Shown here: positions 34,093-45,564 of the stretch, piece after piece
Position numbering within the stretch: position 1 is the stretch's first letter
How the letters are laid out: each line of letters begins with the position of its first letter
Origin: Dendrophyllia cribrosa
Taxonomy: Eukaryota; Cnidaria; Anthozoa; Scleractinia; Dendrophylliidae
DNA length: 64,000 nucleotides
Direction: 5' to 3'
NCBI GenBank assembly: GCA_024195265.1
Contig: JAJLRJ010000013.1
Coordinates: 1,249,403-1,313,402 of the forward strand
Notes under the pieces: generated by a model
What the model saw: the letters and a program-made list of their open reading frames with translations, nothing else
Told to the model about the DNA's origin: nothing
Databases searched by the model: none
Translations under genes and position numbers: made by a program

Positions 34093-37000
34093 ACTCGAGG
34101 TCATGGCGTACGGAACGAGCGCAGCGAGGTCCGTGCGCCATGACCGAGAGCCAAATATTTTCCCGTCCGGCCCGACCTAACTCAGTCAATAAGTATTTTA
34201 TAATATGACCAGAAACTACAAGAATAGTCGTGCAGTGCGAGGTCGCTTGAACTCGAGCGGGGCCGGACGGCTTTTTCCGGACTGGCTCACGTCAACCCGT
34301 CTGGCCCCGCTCACGTCACCTTGCGATTCTATTTTCTGTAGGATTGCATCAGCGGGGCCGTACGGTCATATTATAATGTCTATTATTACATGTCTTTATT
34401 ACAGATGTCTCCTGTCACATTAGAGGTCTTGTATCTTGCACAAGAGCATTAAGAACTCAATCTTGTGTTGAATTTTGAACTCCTTTCTCATAGATCTTCT
34501 CTTCTTAAAGGGGCTACGTCATGGTGATTTAGAGGTTTTTGGGTCAAAACTGCCCCAAATTAAAACTATGTATCGTCGTTGTACATGAAATGCTTATAGA
34601 ACACAAAGAGGAAGGTATCAAGTGATTTGAGTACTGAAATGAACCATAATCAGAGTTTTCCAAGACAAGCAATAAACTTGAAAAAAAAAAGCCCAGTTTT
34701 TTTCAAGATGCAATCCATTTCCATCCTGGGGTCAATTCAATAAAACTTTTACAAGTGTAATTTACAAGTGTAGCTATTGTTTTCAACCTCTGAAACAATG
34801 GCTACACTTGTAAATTACACCATAGTTAATAGAACAAACTGGTTATGAAACTCAGTCAGTCCTTTGTTATATGTTTTTGTTCTCCATTTCTTTTGTTCGT
34901 TTGCCTTGACCCTGCACAAAACACAAAAGGTATTGAAATGCATATGAGCAACTGACCAGTAGAAACATTTGGGCTCACACGTTAAACAAAACAATGTGCA
35001 GGGTCACGGTTCGTTCAACATAAAACAAAGCAGCTTTGTACACTCTTTTTGAAATTTGTTGAGCTTCATAACCAGTTTGTTCTATTAACTATGATTACAC
35101 TTGTAAAAGTTTTATTGAATTGATCCCTGGCCATCTGCAGCCGAAGATACTTATGTTTACTCTTAAAGCACCAGTAGAATAATTTTAAACAAAACTGGAC
35201 CATTATGTTTAGGTTTCCACTGATATAAAGATGTCTTTTGGGCTTCTTAAAATAACACTAAAAATGGTGACATAGCCCCTTTAAACTCGGTGGGAATGTT
35301 TTCAAGCTTTTCTTCAATTTTTTGGTCAAAATCATTCACTTGTGCACCTTTTGCAATAAGCCCTTTGTTTGTTAAATTCCCACTGACACCAAACCTTATA
35401 TCAGTTATATCACATGTATTATGGTTCAACTTTATTCCAAGGGTCCTCTCCATGTTAAATATGCTGACTCTATGATGCACCATTTTGAATGCAGATAAGC
35501 TCCTTAGGATCAGAAGGTTACAATGCAGTTCACACCATGAACTTGGGGTACCTGTGGTCTCACAGTAGCTTTGCAAGACTTTAAATGACACAGTAGGAGA
35601 ATTAAAATGTCATTTGAACTTGGTATGTTAATAGCATTAGGTTATATTATTTTGTTGCTCATTTTCAAACAAAAAATGGATTGTGTTTAGGTAGCTATGA
35701 TATTTGGGTTTTGTGCAGTCTGAGAATATGCAATCAAATTGTGTTCATGAATTTCATTAAAGTTCACTCTTTCACACCCAGAGTTAAAACCCTGTGTCAT
35801 GTGAAGACTTACTTTTTAGATGTTACAACTTTCTCGCATGCAAAATGTTTACAACTATAGTATATATTATTGATGCATGACCTATATCAAATTTTGTCAC
35901 TTTCCACTCACAAATTGTTTTTTTTTAGCACAGAAAGCACTCTCTTGTTAAAGTAATGATGGGTTCATATAAGTTAAAGTAAAAGAGAGCCAATGAAGCC
36001 AAAAGATCCTGTATTTTTGCAAATAAAGTGAAAGATAAATTTCGGCTACTTAGCAATGCTATGTGACACTTCAGGTCAAAACCTTTTTTTTCAACATGTG
36101 GAATGTTTTGGTGTGATTGAATCCATCTTTCTTCAGCTAATTTTAACCAGCCATTTATTTTGTCATCAGAATTCGTTTTTGGCTAAAAAACACGATTGGT
36201 GAGTGAAAAATGTCAAAATTTGGCATGTAGGCCCTTTATGCACATGTAGATATGAAAAAGGATTGACGCATCTTACTCAGAAACCAAATGTTTGACAACC
36301 AAAGTTGTATATGACTTTGGCATGCCACATGCCATGTGCACTTCAAAAATTGCATGTTAAAGTACTACTTTTAAGGTACTACTGTCTACCATCAACATAA
36401 CAGGGTTCTGACTTGAGTCTGGATAAAAATGTCCTGTTTTTTTTTTGTTAGAGCCCAGACATCTGTTGGGAGTAAATGGGTTAAATTTTCATCTATAGAT
36501 GGTTTTATTGTTGCTTTTTTATTAGTAATTTTGTTACAATTTATTAGATACAATTTATTGTAAAGCGCACCAATGCATTAAGTTGCCTGGAGGCGTCATT
36601 TTTTTTTTTTTTGCATTTAAAAATTATTAAACAACACTGATTTATTTTAATGCTGTGCTGCTATATTGAGCCAACCAGGGCAGTGTGAATACAGCTGCAT
36701 CTCATCGAACCTGGGCTGAGTTGTTCAAAGCACATTTAAGCTAACCCAGGGCTAGCATCAATTTTGATTTCAGTTAAATAATTAATCAATGGAGATTTTT
36801 CCAAAGTATTTTTGCCCTTTAGTTTTGTCTTTGACATGTCTTCACATGCAACTTATAATTAGCTTTTGAAAACAATTCTAACAAGAGAAATGAAATCCTC
36901 TGTTAAGTTTTAATCCTGGGTTATCGTTGACCGGTTTTCAAACAACCGGGCCACGGGTTGCTAGGGGGGTTTCTTGTCGCAGACGAGCCATATGTATCCC

Positions 37001-37944
37001 ACTCGTGGAGCTTAACCTGGTTTCTGTAGCAAGAAGCAACTAGAAGAATTACTACTCCCCCCTGGATGGGATGCTAGTCCATCTGGGTGGAGAGAGAGAA
37101 TGTGGAGCAAAGTTTCTTGTCTAAGGAACAACATGATGGCCAAGACAAGGTCTCAAAGCACCAATCTGCAGTCCAACATGCTGACCACTACACCTCCACA
37201 GTGGTAACAAAGCCGTACTCATGGGTTGGAGAGAGAAAATTACTGGTTTAGTATTTCAGACAGAAAAATGAGACAAAAATAATACATATCTTAATTTATT
37301 TATGTTCTGTAAATTCAGATTATTTTAAACTTCTTTCTTTGCAAACATTTACCAAAAGGTATGCCATTATATCTAAAAATCTATAAAAAGTAAAGAAACA
37401 ATTCATTTTAAAAAAATCTTCAACTTAAGAAAACACCCAACAAAGGTTCTTGAAACACAGTTTTCACCACAAAATGTTAATAAGTTAGTAATGGCTATTG
37501 AATATAAATATTTTTCTACAATGTTTTACTTTGTACAATATAGTCTTGAATGTTTATACTCCACACAACTCTTTTTTACAACTTCTCTTTTTATGGGGAA
37601 AGATGGATATATTTGCGATCTACTGATAAACTTTTAGCTACCATGAAAGGCAAAAAGTAATACATTTTAAAATTTGCATAACAATTGCCAGTGATTCTAC
37701 GAAGTGACAGTTATAAAATAAACCAAACTTTTTCTCTCAAAAACCTTAAATACAAATTAAAATTAAATCACGATTGTTAAAATCTACACTTAACAGAGAA
37801 CCATGGGCAAAAACTGCACAAAAAACACAAACATCGTGAAAACTGATACAAAATTACTGCTGCAGGTATTTAAATTTTGCCCGCCAAAACTAGTTGTTTA
37901 CTTGAAAAGCAATTCGTCTTAGCTTGAAACCATAATACAAAGAT
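32123..37944. other. Intergenic, mostly nested inverted-repeat elements
   Basis: No convincing gene. A TIR element at 32714-33216 starts TTAAAGGGGCACTGT and ends ACATTGCCCCTTTAA. A strong hairpin occupies 34051-34193 (62-bp arms, GGCCGGACGGGAAAATATTT), followed by a TATAATATGACC-ended element to 34380. A three-level nest fills 34505-35284. A minus-strand SINE with CCCTGGATGGGATGCTAGTC lies at 36990-37205. The 114-residue minus-strand frame at 35247-35591 runs into an element edge and is not called as a gene. AATAAA on the minus strand at 37295-37300 may end the ZNF367 transcript. Confidence 0.6.
34505..35284. mobile_element. Three nested TIR elements
   Basis: Outer: TTAAAGGGGCTACGTCA at 34505 and TGACATAGCCCCTTTAA ending 35284. 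Middle: CCTGGGGTCAATTCAATAAA at 34725 and its complement ending 35130, with a related single arm at 12585-12650. Inner: CATAGTTAATAGAACAAACT at 34821 and its complement ending 35093. No coding content. Confidence 0.75.
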
Positions 37945-38865
37945 TCAATTACAGTTTAACTGTGTATCAGCAAGTTCAACAAGAGCCATTGCTCCATACC
38001 AGCGCTCTCTTGCGTCAGCCATTCGCTTTCTTGCTTCATTTCTCGATTTCTTCCGCTCCATGACTTGTTGTCGAGCGATTTCCCTTTCAAGTTTTCGCTT
38101 TAGTACTTTCTCTTCCAGCTTTGTCGGGTTTCGTTCCTCTTTGTCCATCTCGTAGGTCGCTAGCCATTGCAACACGGCCGCTTTGTACTCGTTAGGCTCA
38201 GAATTTTCGTTTTTCAGGATTTCTTTTAGTGGTATCTCAGTGCAAACTCGCTTGAGGCTTGCGTATGGATGGAAACTGCAATGGCGATTGGCGTGGGTAA
38301 AGCGTGTGGTACAACCTTCGGCGGTGCAAGCAAACGGCTTTTCTCCTGTGTGCAATCGTTGGTGAGTCTTCAGTTGGCCGCTCTGGACGAAGGCTTTTCC
38401 ACAGTTTGGGAAGTCGCAGACATAAGGCCTCTCTCCGCTGTGTGTTCTTTTGTGAGCTTGAAGAGACTTTTCGCGCGGGAAAACCCGGTTGCAAACATCA
38501 CAGCGAATTGAAGAATATGAATTCTGCCCTTCTTCTATCAAAACGTTCAACACATCAGCTCTCGGCCTTCCCCTCGGTGGCACCCCATTCGGTGATTTCG
38601 AAGAGAAATCTTGCAGAAGCGTCCCTGTTGGCGTAGTCGGGGTTTGTGGAGGAGAAGGAGGCATGAACTGGTTTGTCGGTGTTGTTGGAGGCGACCAAAC
38701 GATGACCGAAGTTCTTTGGTTCTGTTGCGAGTTGAGCTGCTCGGAAACATTTTCCAGCTTCGGGACAGGACGAAGCATTTGCTTGTTCATCGAAAACGGG
38801 TTAGGACCGTGTTGTGGGAAGTAAATACCGCTTTTTTGAAGGGAAATCGTCAGGAAGTCGGCCAT
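37945..38865 (-). CDS. ZNF367: ZNF367-like C2H2 zinc-finger protein, single exon (306 aa)
   Basis: A nuclear DNA-binding factor by family. The start is the second in-frame ATG at 38865 (context AAAATGG, MADFLTISLQ), preferred over the weaker ATG nine codons upstream. Residues 99-112 (GRPRADVLNVLIEEG) and the fingers match vertebrate ZNF367 closely. Finger 1 is C122-H142 (CNRVFPREKSLQAHKRTH), finger 2 is C150-H172 (CGKAFVQSGQLKTHQRLH), and finger 3 is C180-H199 with an atypical end (FTHANRHCSFHP). A charged helical tail (about 245-285, RKKSRNEARKRMADARERW) precedes the conserved GAMALVELA. The N-terminal half is Pro/Thr-rich. Length is close to the family norm (about 350 aa in human). The absence of introns in an intron-rich genome is notable. 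Confidence 0.93.
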   Translation of the reverse strand: MADFLTISLQKSGIYFPQHGPNPFSMNKQMLRPVPKLENVSEQLNSQQNQRTSVIVWSPPTTPTNQFMPPSPPQTPTTPTGTLLQDFSSKSPNGVPPRGRPRADVLNVLIEEGQNSYSSIRCDVCNRVFPREKSLQAHKRTHSGERPYVCDFPNCGKAFVQSGQLKTHQRLHTGEKPFACTAEGCTTRFTHANRHCSFHPYASLKRVCTEIPLKEILKNENSEPNEYKAAVLQWLATYEMDKEERNPTKLEEKVLKRKLEREIARQQVMERKKSRNEARKRMADARERWYGAMALVELADTQLNCN

Positions 38866-38990
38866 TTTTAAACAGCACAGCTCGAGTAACACGGCGGTTT
38901 AAACCGGTGAAATGAATTTCCCGCCTTTAGTAATGTATTTATACGTCACGGACATAAATTGTGAATCCCCGCCAAAATCTGTTGGCTACT
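38866..38990 (-). promoter_or_regulatory. ZNF367 promoter with E2F-type sites
   Basis: TTTCCCGCC at 38917-38925 and CCCCGCCAAAA at 38967-38977 match the E2F consensus in opposite orientations, within 110 bp upstream of the start. This suggests S-phase control, in line with reports that vertebrate ZNF367 is cell-cycle regulated. Confidence 0.5.
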
Positions 38991-41900
38991 TTCTCGGTTT
39001 TTCTCGGCGCTTTTCGTCAAGAAAAATTCCACTAGAACCTCTTCTATTTCTAAATCAAGTAAAGCTATAGTTCTTTAAAGCAAAAACTGAGTTTTTGCCC
39101 TGATGAAAGCTTTCAAACGAGAATTTTCGCGTATGTGACGTCACTGTATAAACATTACTTCCGCAATGGACCGTGTTAATTCGATAATATTTGCATATCT
39201 ATTTGTTCCTTTTTAAAAGCACAAATGTCAACACGTGGCATAATAATATTATTTTACTTTCCAAAGAAGAACAAAGAAGACATTGACACATGAAATACAC
39301 GAGTCGAAAATGGATAGCCTCGTGCCAGTTCATTTATTTTCTCCATACTCTATTCGTAGTATAAAGAGGAGTAAACGAAATATTCTCGTTCCAAACTCAA
39401 ATAAAAATTCCGGTTTATAATTTGCCATGTGCCTGAATCCCTTGAAGCGTGGCTTTGGAGTGATTTAACTCGAGCCGTTAAAAGGGTTATTGATAAATCA
39501 GTTATAGTTTTACATGAAAACAATACTCATTAAAGAGACACACTCGTTTTGGCGCCAAATCGTATTCAGCAGTTGCCTTTACTTCGTTTCGGATCAGTTC
39601 ACCATTCATCTACCGCCTGTACATGTGCTTCTAGAAATTATAGCATAATATACATAACTCGGGACTCTCAGAGGGAACAGTACAATGGCGGCGCCTGACT
39701 CCATCGTGAGGGGGGGAGAGGGGAGGGGGGGGGGGTTAAATAAGAGAGGGAGGGGGTGAAAATGTTGGAGATTAAATTTCTTTTTTCTGGCCTTATGTTT
39801 TTTTTTTGCAAGATAAGGGAGGAAAGGCGCCCCCCCCCCCCCCCCCCCCGGTCCCTCCTCCTAGTTCCGCCACTGCAGTAAACTGCTTGAGAAGTCGCAG
39901 GTTTAAACTAAAGTCGTGAAATTAACTGATGGCAACAAATCACGTGTCGTCATAAAACTGTTCATAAAACAACGGAGTGTGGTTTTAAAAACGGGTAATA
40001 AAACCCCAAAGGAATAGAACTTTTTAGAGCGGATCTAGGGGGGGTGCCCGGGGGGGTCGTCTCCCCCTCCTCCTTATCTTAAACAAAAAAATAAGGTCTA
40101 GCCTGCACAACAGGCGGTTTGGGGGGTGTTCGAGCCAAGTCACGCCCCCTCCCCCCCCCTCCCCCCCCCCCCCCCCCCACCCCCGCTTATTCAATCCAGC
40201 CTCCCCTCCCTCCCTTTACGACGGAGTCCAGATCCATGACTGTTTTTCACGGTTTCTGACGCAATATTGGTTGGGAGTAAACACAACAACAGTTACAGTT
40301 AATGTATCAGATATTTTATCGATTTTGAAGCTTTGTAACTCCGCTTGAATTTGTCAGATTTCTAAGATGTAAATCTGTTTTTTCTAGCAGTCACCTGTGA
40401 TTTATTAGAACGAAAATTATGGCATACAACGCTGCAGAATGTTTGTAATGCGCTCTTGCACATGTTCTCTGTAAATTTTAACAAATTTGCATACTGTAAT
40501 TGTAATTTGAAGGGTTTGTATGAAGTTTTAAAATATTGATATAGCCGTTCTACCCATCATCATAACTTGCATATCTTTAAAACCAACCTACCGTTTGTAA
40601 AATTCTCACAACTACCGTGCAGAGTTTATACTAATAAAAAATGAGACGAAAAATCCAGTTTAGTTTAATTGCTGTTTGTCCCCAACCGCTATTTTGAAAA
40701 TACCGGCTTTCGCGACCCACAAATCACCAAAATAAACACAGTAAAACAAATGACTTCTTTAAAATGCAAGGACCACTTATTAGTAACAAGCAGTAGGAAA
40801 ATGTAGCTGGATCTTTGTGCAGATCAGGATCAGCAATGAACTAAATAAAAAACTTTAACATGCAAAGCTGATCAAACAGCTGAATTTGTTCGGTTTCTTT
40901 TAATATTAGCCAATATTTTGGTTCCGGACAAAACTAACCTAATTCAGAGGCTAAGAAAGCTAAGTGAAGATGGAAACAAACGGTTACAATATTTAAAAAG
41001 GGCTAAGATAAAATGCTGAAACATGATAATGAGGCCAACAGCGGTTTCGCTAGGTTCTCGCCAGGTTGGCTGGTAGAAGGCCCTGCATGCTTTAGCAGGT
41101 TGAACAGTTGAACAATCTCAGGTTGAGAAATATCTGCCAGGTCAGTGGCTTTCTGATGCACCATGTTGATGACGAACATTAAGATCACCGTCCTCGGTTG
41201 CCATCAGGACTAAGTACGAAGTGGCTTTAGCACAACAGTGTAGATATAGATTATTCAATTCGATTCCTTAGCTGTTACAATCCATCCAGAAAAATCTGTA
41301 TTTGTTCCATCGCAACGGTTAGTTCTCCTAGGCTTTATTATCGACTGCGCTGTCTCCATGACTATCACTCTCACCCCTGACAAAGCCTTAAAAGTTAAAC
41401 AAGCTTGCGCGACCCTTCTACAAAAAGGTCCTATGACAATTCGAGAAGTAGCTAGCCTGCGCGCAGACGTATCCGATTTCCTTGCTCCGTTTTCCGCGGG
41501 GAGCAAGGAAATAGGATACGTCTGCGCGCAGGCTAAGAAGTAGCCTGTGTGACAGGAAAAATAGTATCATCATCCCCCGGGGTCATGTATGGGCAACTTT
41601 ATTATAGAACCCTTAAGCATGCCAGAAAAACAAAGTTAAACAAAATGGCAGTGCTTTTGATAGTTTTTTATTTAATTTTTCAGTTTTAAAAGCCCTAAAT
41701 TTCGCCTTCAGTGAGGTTAGTTTTATAAACCGATACGGCTATTACATATGCACAGCACACCACGCAAACAGAGGATGGTAAGCCTGTGGGAACACTAAAG
41801 GGGGCAAATACGACGTATAGAAATACATACAGTACATTTGTTGCTCAAAGTGGTTTTACACTTCCTTTCACTCAAAAATTCAATAAATCAGTTAGTTATA

Positions 41901-42509
41901 TCTCTTCCGACAGACAAAAACGGCAGTAAAATGAGAACAATAAAGCAGTGCCCCCGCAATTACTTCCTCTTGGCTTGAATCAACTTTAAACTTTCAGGTA
42001 ACTGGAATTCAGCATACGACCTAAAGAAAAAAAAAAGATTAAATAATGAAAAAGCACTAACAACAAGTCAATATGATTTGGGGTTGAATAAAAAGCTAAA
42101 CTGTTACTTGTTTGAGCGATTCCGTTGAACTGATATACTCCATAAAACATCTTAATTACTGCAGTTGCGATGCGGTAATTAAGGAAACGATTTGATAAAA
42201 AAGCAAGCCTGATAAACGGTACGGAAACGACTATATTTGTAAAATATCCAATATTTCGATTTAACGGTCTTTATTCAGCCATGAAACCAAGCAAACTAGT
42301 AAGTTACGTCGACTTATTGGCTTTGAGGGGAGAGGAGACTACGACCGAAAGTCTTAGAAAACATCTCGGACATAGAAAAACAAATTTGTACAAGTGGAAA
42401 AAAGTTTTTGCACGCCGAATTCAAACAAATTGCAAACATAAACTAACGAAAACGTTTAATAGGTGTAAGTCAACATATAGATTGTATACCTTACTTCCTC
42501 AACTCAAAG
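38991..42509. other. Intergenic with homopolymers, a hairpin and a diverged duplication
   Basis: No gene is supported. A palindromic CRE (TGACGTCA) sits at 39137-39144. G- and C-runs lie at 39712-39734, 39830-39849 and 40140-40180, in diverged repeats. 40660-40760 and 41625-41790 resemble 51225-51380 and 52660-52745. A 93-codon plus-strand frame at 42281 has no recognisable features. Confidence 0.5.
41453..41535. repeat. Perfect-looking 83-bp hairpin
   Basis: TAGCCTGCGCGCAGACGTAT and its complement ATACGTCTGCGCGCAGGCTA flank GATTTCCTTGCTCC and its complement GGAGCAAGGAAAT. Arms are about 36 bp with one mismatch and a loop of about 10. It is a MITE core or hairpin element. Confidence 0.8.
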
Positions 42510-42773
42510 TCATTCGTCATGTTCCTGTGGGTACGACCGATTCATCGTCCTTTCATAAATAACATTTTGCCTGTGTCCGGAAATGCGCCTCCTTTCTACT
42601 GCTCGGATATGGCCCGCCTCCTGCTGCCCTTCTGTTTCTTGACGACCATGAACTGGAAAGGCTGTCCTGATCCTTTCACAAGTTTCTATCACAGCTGAGT
42701 AGATCTTCATCACACAGTACATTACAACGAACATCATGATGAGGGATACTACGCTAACCAGTTCGCTTGCCAT
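42510..42773 (-). CDS. Possible 87-aa single-pass membrane microprotein
   Basis: Not recognised. The frame opens with MASELVSVV and a hydrophobic segment of about 20 residues (SLIMMFVVMYCVMKIY), followed by a hydrophilic, Arg/Glu/Gln-rich tail. The N-terminal membrane segment directly after an ATG with G at +4 is more orderly than chance would suggest, but the length is short and there is no homology I can name. A CRE-like TGACGTCA lies about 120 bases upstream. Confidence 0.3.
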   Translation of the reverse strand: MASELVSVVSLIMMFVVMYCVMKIYSAVIETCERIRTAFPVHGRQETEGQQEAGHIRAVERRRISGHRQNVIYERTMNRSYPQEHDE

Positions 42774-42849
42774 GGATGAGCACGGTGCTGACGTTCCTTG
42801 GTCTTTCTCAGTTAAACTGCGATGCTTGGGTCATTCGGTAGCGGTTAAA

Positions 42850-43280
42850 ACTGATTTCGCCCTGATTTATGAGCATTTTCGTGTATGTGACGTCACTGTG
42901 TAAATATTACTAGCTTTATTACTTCTGCGATGCATTTAAGCGCCTGCCAAAATCTTTTGCTTCCTCTTCATCGGTTTTGAACCGTCAAAGTAGTGAATCC
43001 AGTGAAGCCGTCCTGTTAAATCAGTGTTTTCGCACACATAAATTAAAGATCTTCAACGAGTTTTTTCGCGTATAAACATTGCTTTGTGTAATGTGTGTAC
43101 ATGGTACTCAAGTAGAGTGATTTTCCTCAGACCGTGAAACAGTTTCTAGTAGTTAGTGTATAATAGTCAAATAAACACAAAAGAAAACAATGGAAATAAG
43201 ATCTACTAACCTCTATTAGTGTACTAACTATTTCACGGTCTGAGGAAAATCATTCTATTTTTAATAATATTTGCATCTCT
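42850..43280. repeat. Duplicated CRE-containing segments and a foldback element
   Basis: GTATGTGACGTCACTGT at 42886 repeats the 39132 segment, and GCCAAAATCT at 42947 repeats 38971. A foldback at 43111-43257 has arms GATTTTCCTCAGACCGTGAA and its complement. This looks like shuffled repeat material. Confidence 0.5.
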
Positions 43281-43424
43281 CAGCATATCTAGTCTACTCC
43301 ATTGACGTCACAGAATCGGGAATTACGTATACCCAACGATGAATGTTAAGGAAAATGCTTGGGATGACGTACTGTTTTTCCATATCATTTTACTGCCTTT
43401 AAAGTAAACTTTGTGAAAAGCTAA

Positions 43425-44003
43425 TACAGTTTGAAAAAACTGTACAGTTACAAACACTTCAGAATCGTGCTGCTCGCATTTTGACTGCCTCTTCCTATGA
43501 CGCTGACGCTGGGTACTTGTTATAACAACTTGGCTGGAAGAATCCGATTACCCAGCGTCAAATTAAAGAAGCTTTAATGGTGTTCAAAGCTCTAAATAAT
43601 CTGGCTCCTGAGTACTTATCCTCTCTGTTTACTGAGCGCAGTAAGTCAGGCTATGTCTTAAGGGACTCTACAGACAAATTAAATGTCCCTTTACCAAGAA
43701 CTAAAAAAACAGCTTTAGCTATAGAGGTGCAACTCTCTGGAACAGGCTGCCCTACAATCTAAGGAAAGAGAAATCTCTCAATCGTTTAAAGCTATTGTTA
43801 AACCTTAATTTTAGTTGATTAAGTTAAATACACGGCATTCATGGAAAACAGGTCTAGTTCAGTGTAATTACGAGTAGCATTTTTATTAATAGACTTTGTA
43901 GATGCGTATTAATTGTTAGTAGAAATTATCATGTAGTTGTATTTTATTTTGTACTAACCTGATGAATTTTTACCATGTTAAAATAAAGATTTGAGATTTG
44001 AGG
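43425..44003 (+). mobile_element. 3' fragment of a second LINE
   Basis: Translated blocks NRAARILTASSYDAD, GWKNPITQRQIKEA and MVFKALNNLAPEYLSSLF are typical of the region after reverse transcriptase in LINEs. Stops and a frameshift occur after VPLPRTK. It ends AATAAAGATTTGAGATTTGAG, like the tail of the LINE at 5.7-8.5 kb. 5'-truncated and inactive. Confidence 0.85.
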
Positions 44004-44781
44004 TTTTTGATTCTTTTAGTTGAATATTTCAGCGGCTAAAAACTTTAGGGAAAAGAATGTTATCCCCCGAATTTATACTATAGTAGCTTCTCTCTGGTGT
44101 CTAATAGTGGGAATACTTCAGATATCGTGGAAACTATCCTTTCCAACCCTCAGGTCATGACTAACCTCACCAGGGCCTCATGTGGCACTCGTGATCAACA
44201 GACGCCTCAAATTCATTATTCTGTTGAAGAAGAAACGGCATCCATTTTTCGACGCCCGAGCGCTACGCGAAACAGCGAGGCGACTGGGTTCTAAACACGT
44301 GCAGTCGCGGAACCCACCATTTCGCGAGGGGGAAATTCCGCGCGGCCACTTCACGCGCGCGTGTCGTGGCAAGGAAAATGCTGCGCTGTTTGTTGTAAAT
44401 TCTGATTATTTTTTATCATCGCTTTGCAAAGAAATGTTAGTTCATTTATGCGAAATGTGTTTGAAATTGATAGACTTGCAGAACCGAAAACGAATCTTCG
44501 TTGGTAGGAGATTTGGACCAATTTTGAAGGTGTATGTATTCGATGGCTTGACATTTGAAGTATGAGAACGATCTCGAGAAAGAGATGATACATGCATGCA
44601 GCCTTATTAAATTATATATGGTGGCTAAGCAAACTCTTTATGCTTGGCAGTGGATTTACAGGACAAGGATACGTGCGTTGCGCGTTAAATCTAGCTCAGT
44701 CTAATATATATGATGGCCTTAATCTTAACTAGATTATCTTTACACAGAATTTCGTCGGCCATTGCTTTTGTAACATTTGGT
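44004..44781. other. Intergenic between the LINE fragment and H2B
   Basis: A 127-codon plus-strand frame at 44182-44565 has no recognisable domain, and part of it lies in a GC-rich block (44240-44370). I call no gene. The distal H2B 3' flank is also here. Confidence 0.4.
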
Positions 44782-44797
44782 GGCTCCTAAAGGAGCC
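44782..44797 (-). terminator. Histone 3' stem-loop of H2B
   Basis: Minus-strand GGCTCCTTTAGGAGCC followed by ACCA, about 32 bases after the stop. This is the canonical SLBP-bound hairpin that replaces a poly(A) tail. Confidence 0.93.
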
Positions 44798-44828
44798 GTT
44801 TATTTTGGCGGTAAACCCACAAGTGAGT

Positions 44829-45200
44829 TTACTTGCTGCTGGTGTACTTGGTTACAGCCTTGGTCCCTTCACTGACGGCGTGTTTGGCCAGTTCACCGGG
44901 CAGAAGCAGCCTGATGGCGGTCTGGATCTCGCGGGAGCTGATGGTTGATTTCTTGTTGTAGTGGGCAAGACGGGAAGCTTCGGTAGCGATACGCTCGAAG
45001 ATGTCGTTGACAAACGAGTTCATGATGCCCATGGCTTTGCTGGAAATACCAGTGTCTGGGTGAACTTGCTTCAACACCTTGTAGATGTAGATAGCATAAC
45101 TTTCCTTTCTCTTTCCTCGTCTTTTCTTCTTTCCATCAGCCGCGGCCTTTGCCTTTCCGGCTTTCTTCTCGCCCTTCTTTCCTGCTACTTTGGGTGCCAT
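44829..45200 (-). CDS. H2B: Histone H2B, replication-dependent (123 aa)
   Basis: Core nucleosomal histone pairing with H2A. The basic Lys/Ala tail ([28 protein letters not shown]) is followed by the invariant H2B fold: [58 protein letters not shown] and [19 protein letters not shown]. It ends KYTSSK, with the conserved ubiquitin-acceptor Lys in AVTKYTS. It has no intron and ends in a canonical histone hairpin. It is divergent from H2A with a 364-bp shared promoter. Expression is expected in S phase. Confidence 0.98.
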   Translation of the reverse strand: MAPKVAGKKGEKKAGKAKAAADGKKKRRGKRKESYAIYIYKVLKQVHPDTGISSKAMGIMNSFVNDIFERIATEASRLAHYNKKSTISSREIQTAIRLLLPGELAKHAVSEGTKAVTKYTSSK

Positions 45201-45564
45201 GTCTGTAGATCAGAATGGATTTGAAATAGCTGTCAACTCGATCCATGTTGTATTTATATTAGAATAAGGAAAAGATCGATTACCATACGGATCGAAATCC
45301 TCGCCAGCTGATTGGTCACTCTAACATGCAAATAACTCATCTTGGATAACAACCCATGAGGTCAATTTTTCTCTGCATATTATTTTCTCTTACACTGCTT
45401 AAAAACAAAGGTAATTTCTTTTCAAATTTTAATTACCTACAACAAAGAGTTGATTGGTGCTTTTCGATCCTTCATGCATAAAAATGAACTATAAATACTG
45501 CAGTCCGCCAAATTTCACTTAATCTTACACTTCTTTCGAAGACGATTAACTCAAAATATTAAAC
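45201..45564. promoter_or_regulatory. Bidirectional H2B/H2A promoter
   Basis: TATAAATA faces H2B at 45251-45258 (minus) and H2A at 45490-45497 (plus). ATTGG (inverted CCAAT) lies at 45311-45315 and 45453-45457, and the octamer ATGCAAAT at 45326-45333. An octamer is the classic H2B promoter element. Confidence 0.85.

Noticed and set aside
35247..35591. 114-residue minus-strand frame
   Set aside because: Runs across the edge of the 34505-35284 element and has no recognisable domain. It could be a gene relic but evidence is too thin.
42281..42562. 93-residue plus-strand frame overlapping the microprotein
   Set aside because: Low-complexity basic sequence without homology; overlaps the opposite-strand frame.
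44182..44565. 127-residue plus-strand frame upstream of H2B
   Set aside because: No domain, partly in a GC-rich block, and no supporting splice or promoter signals.
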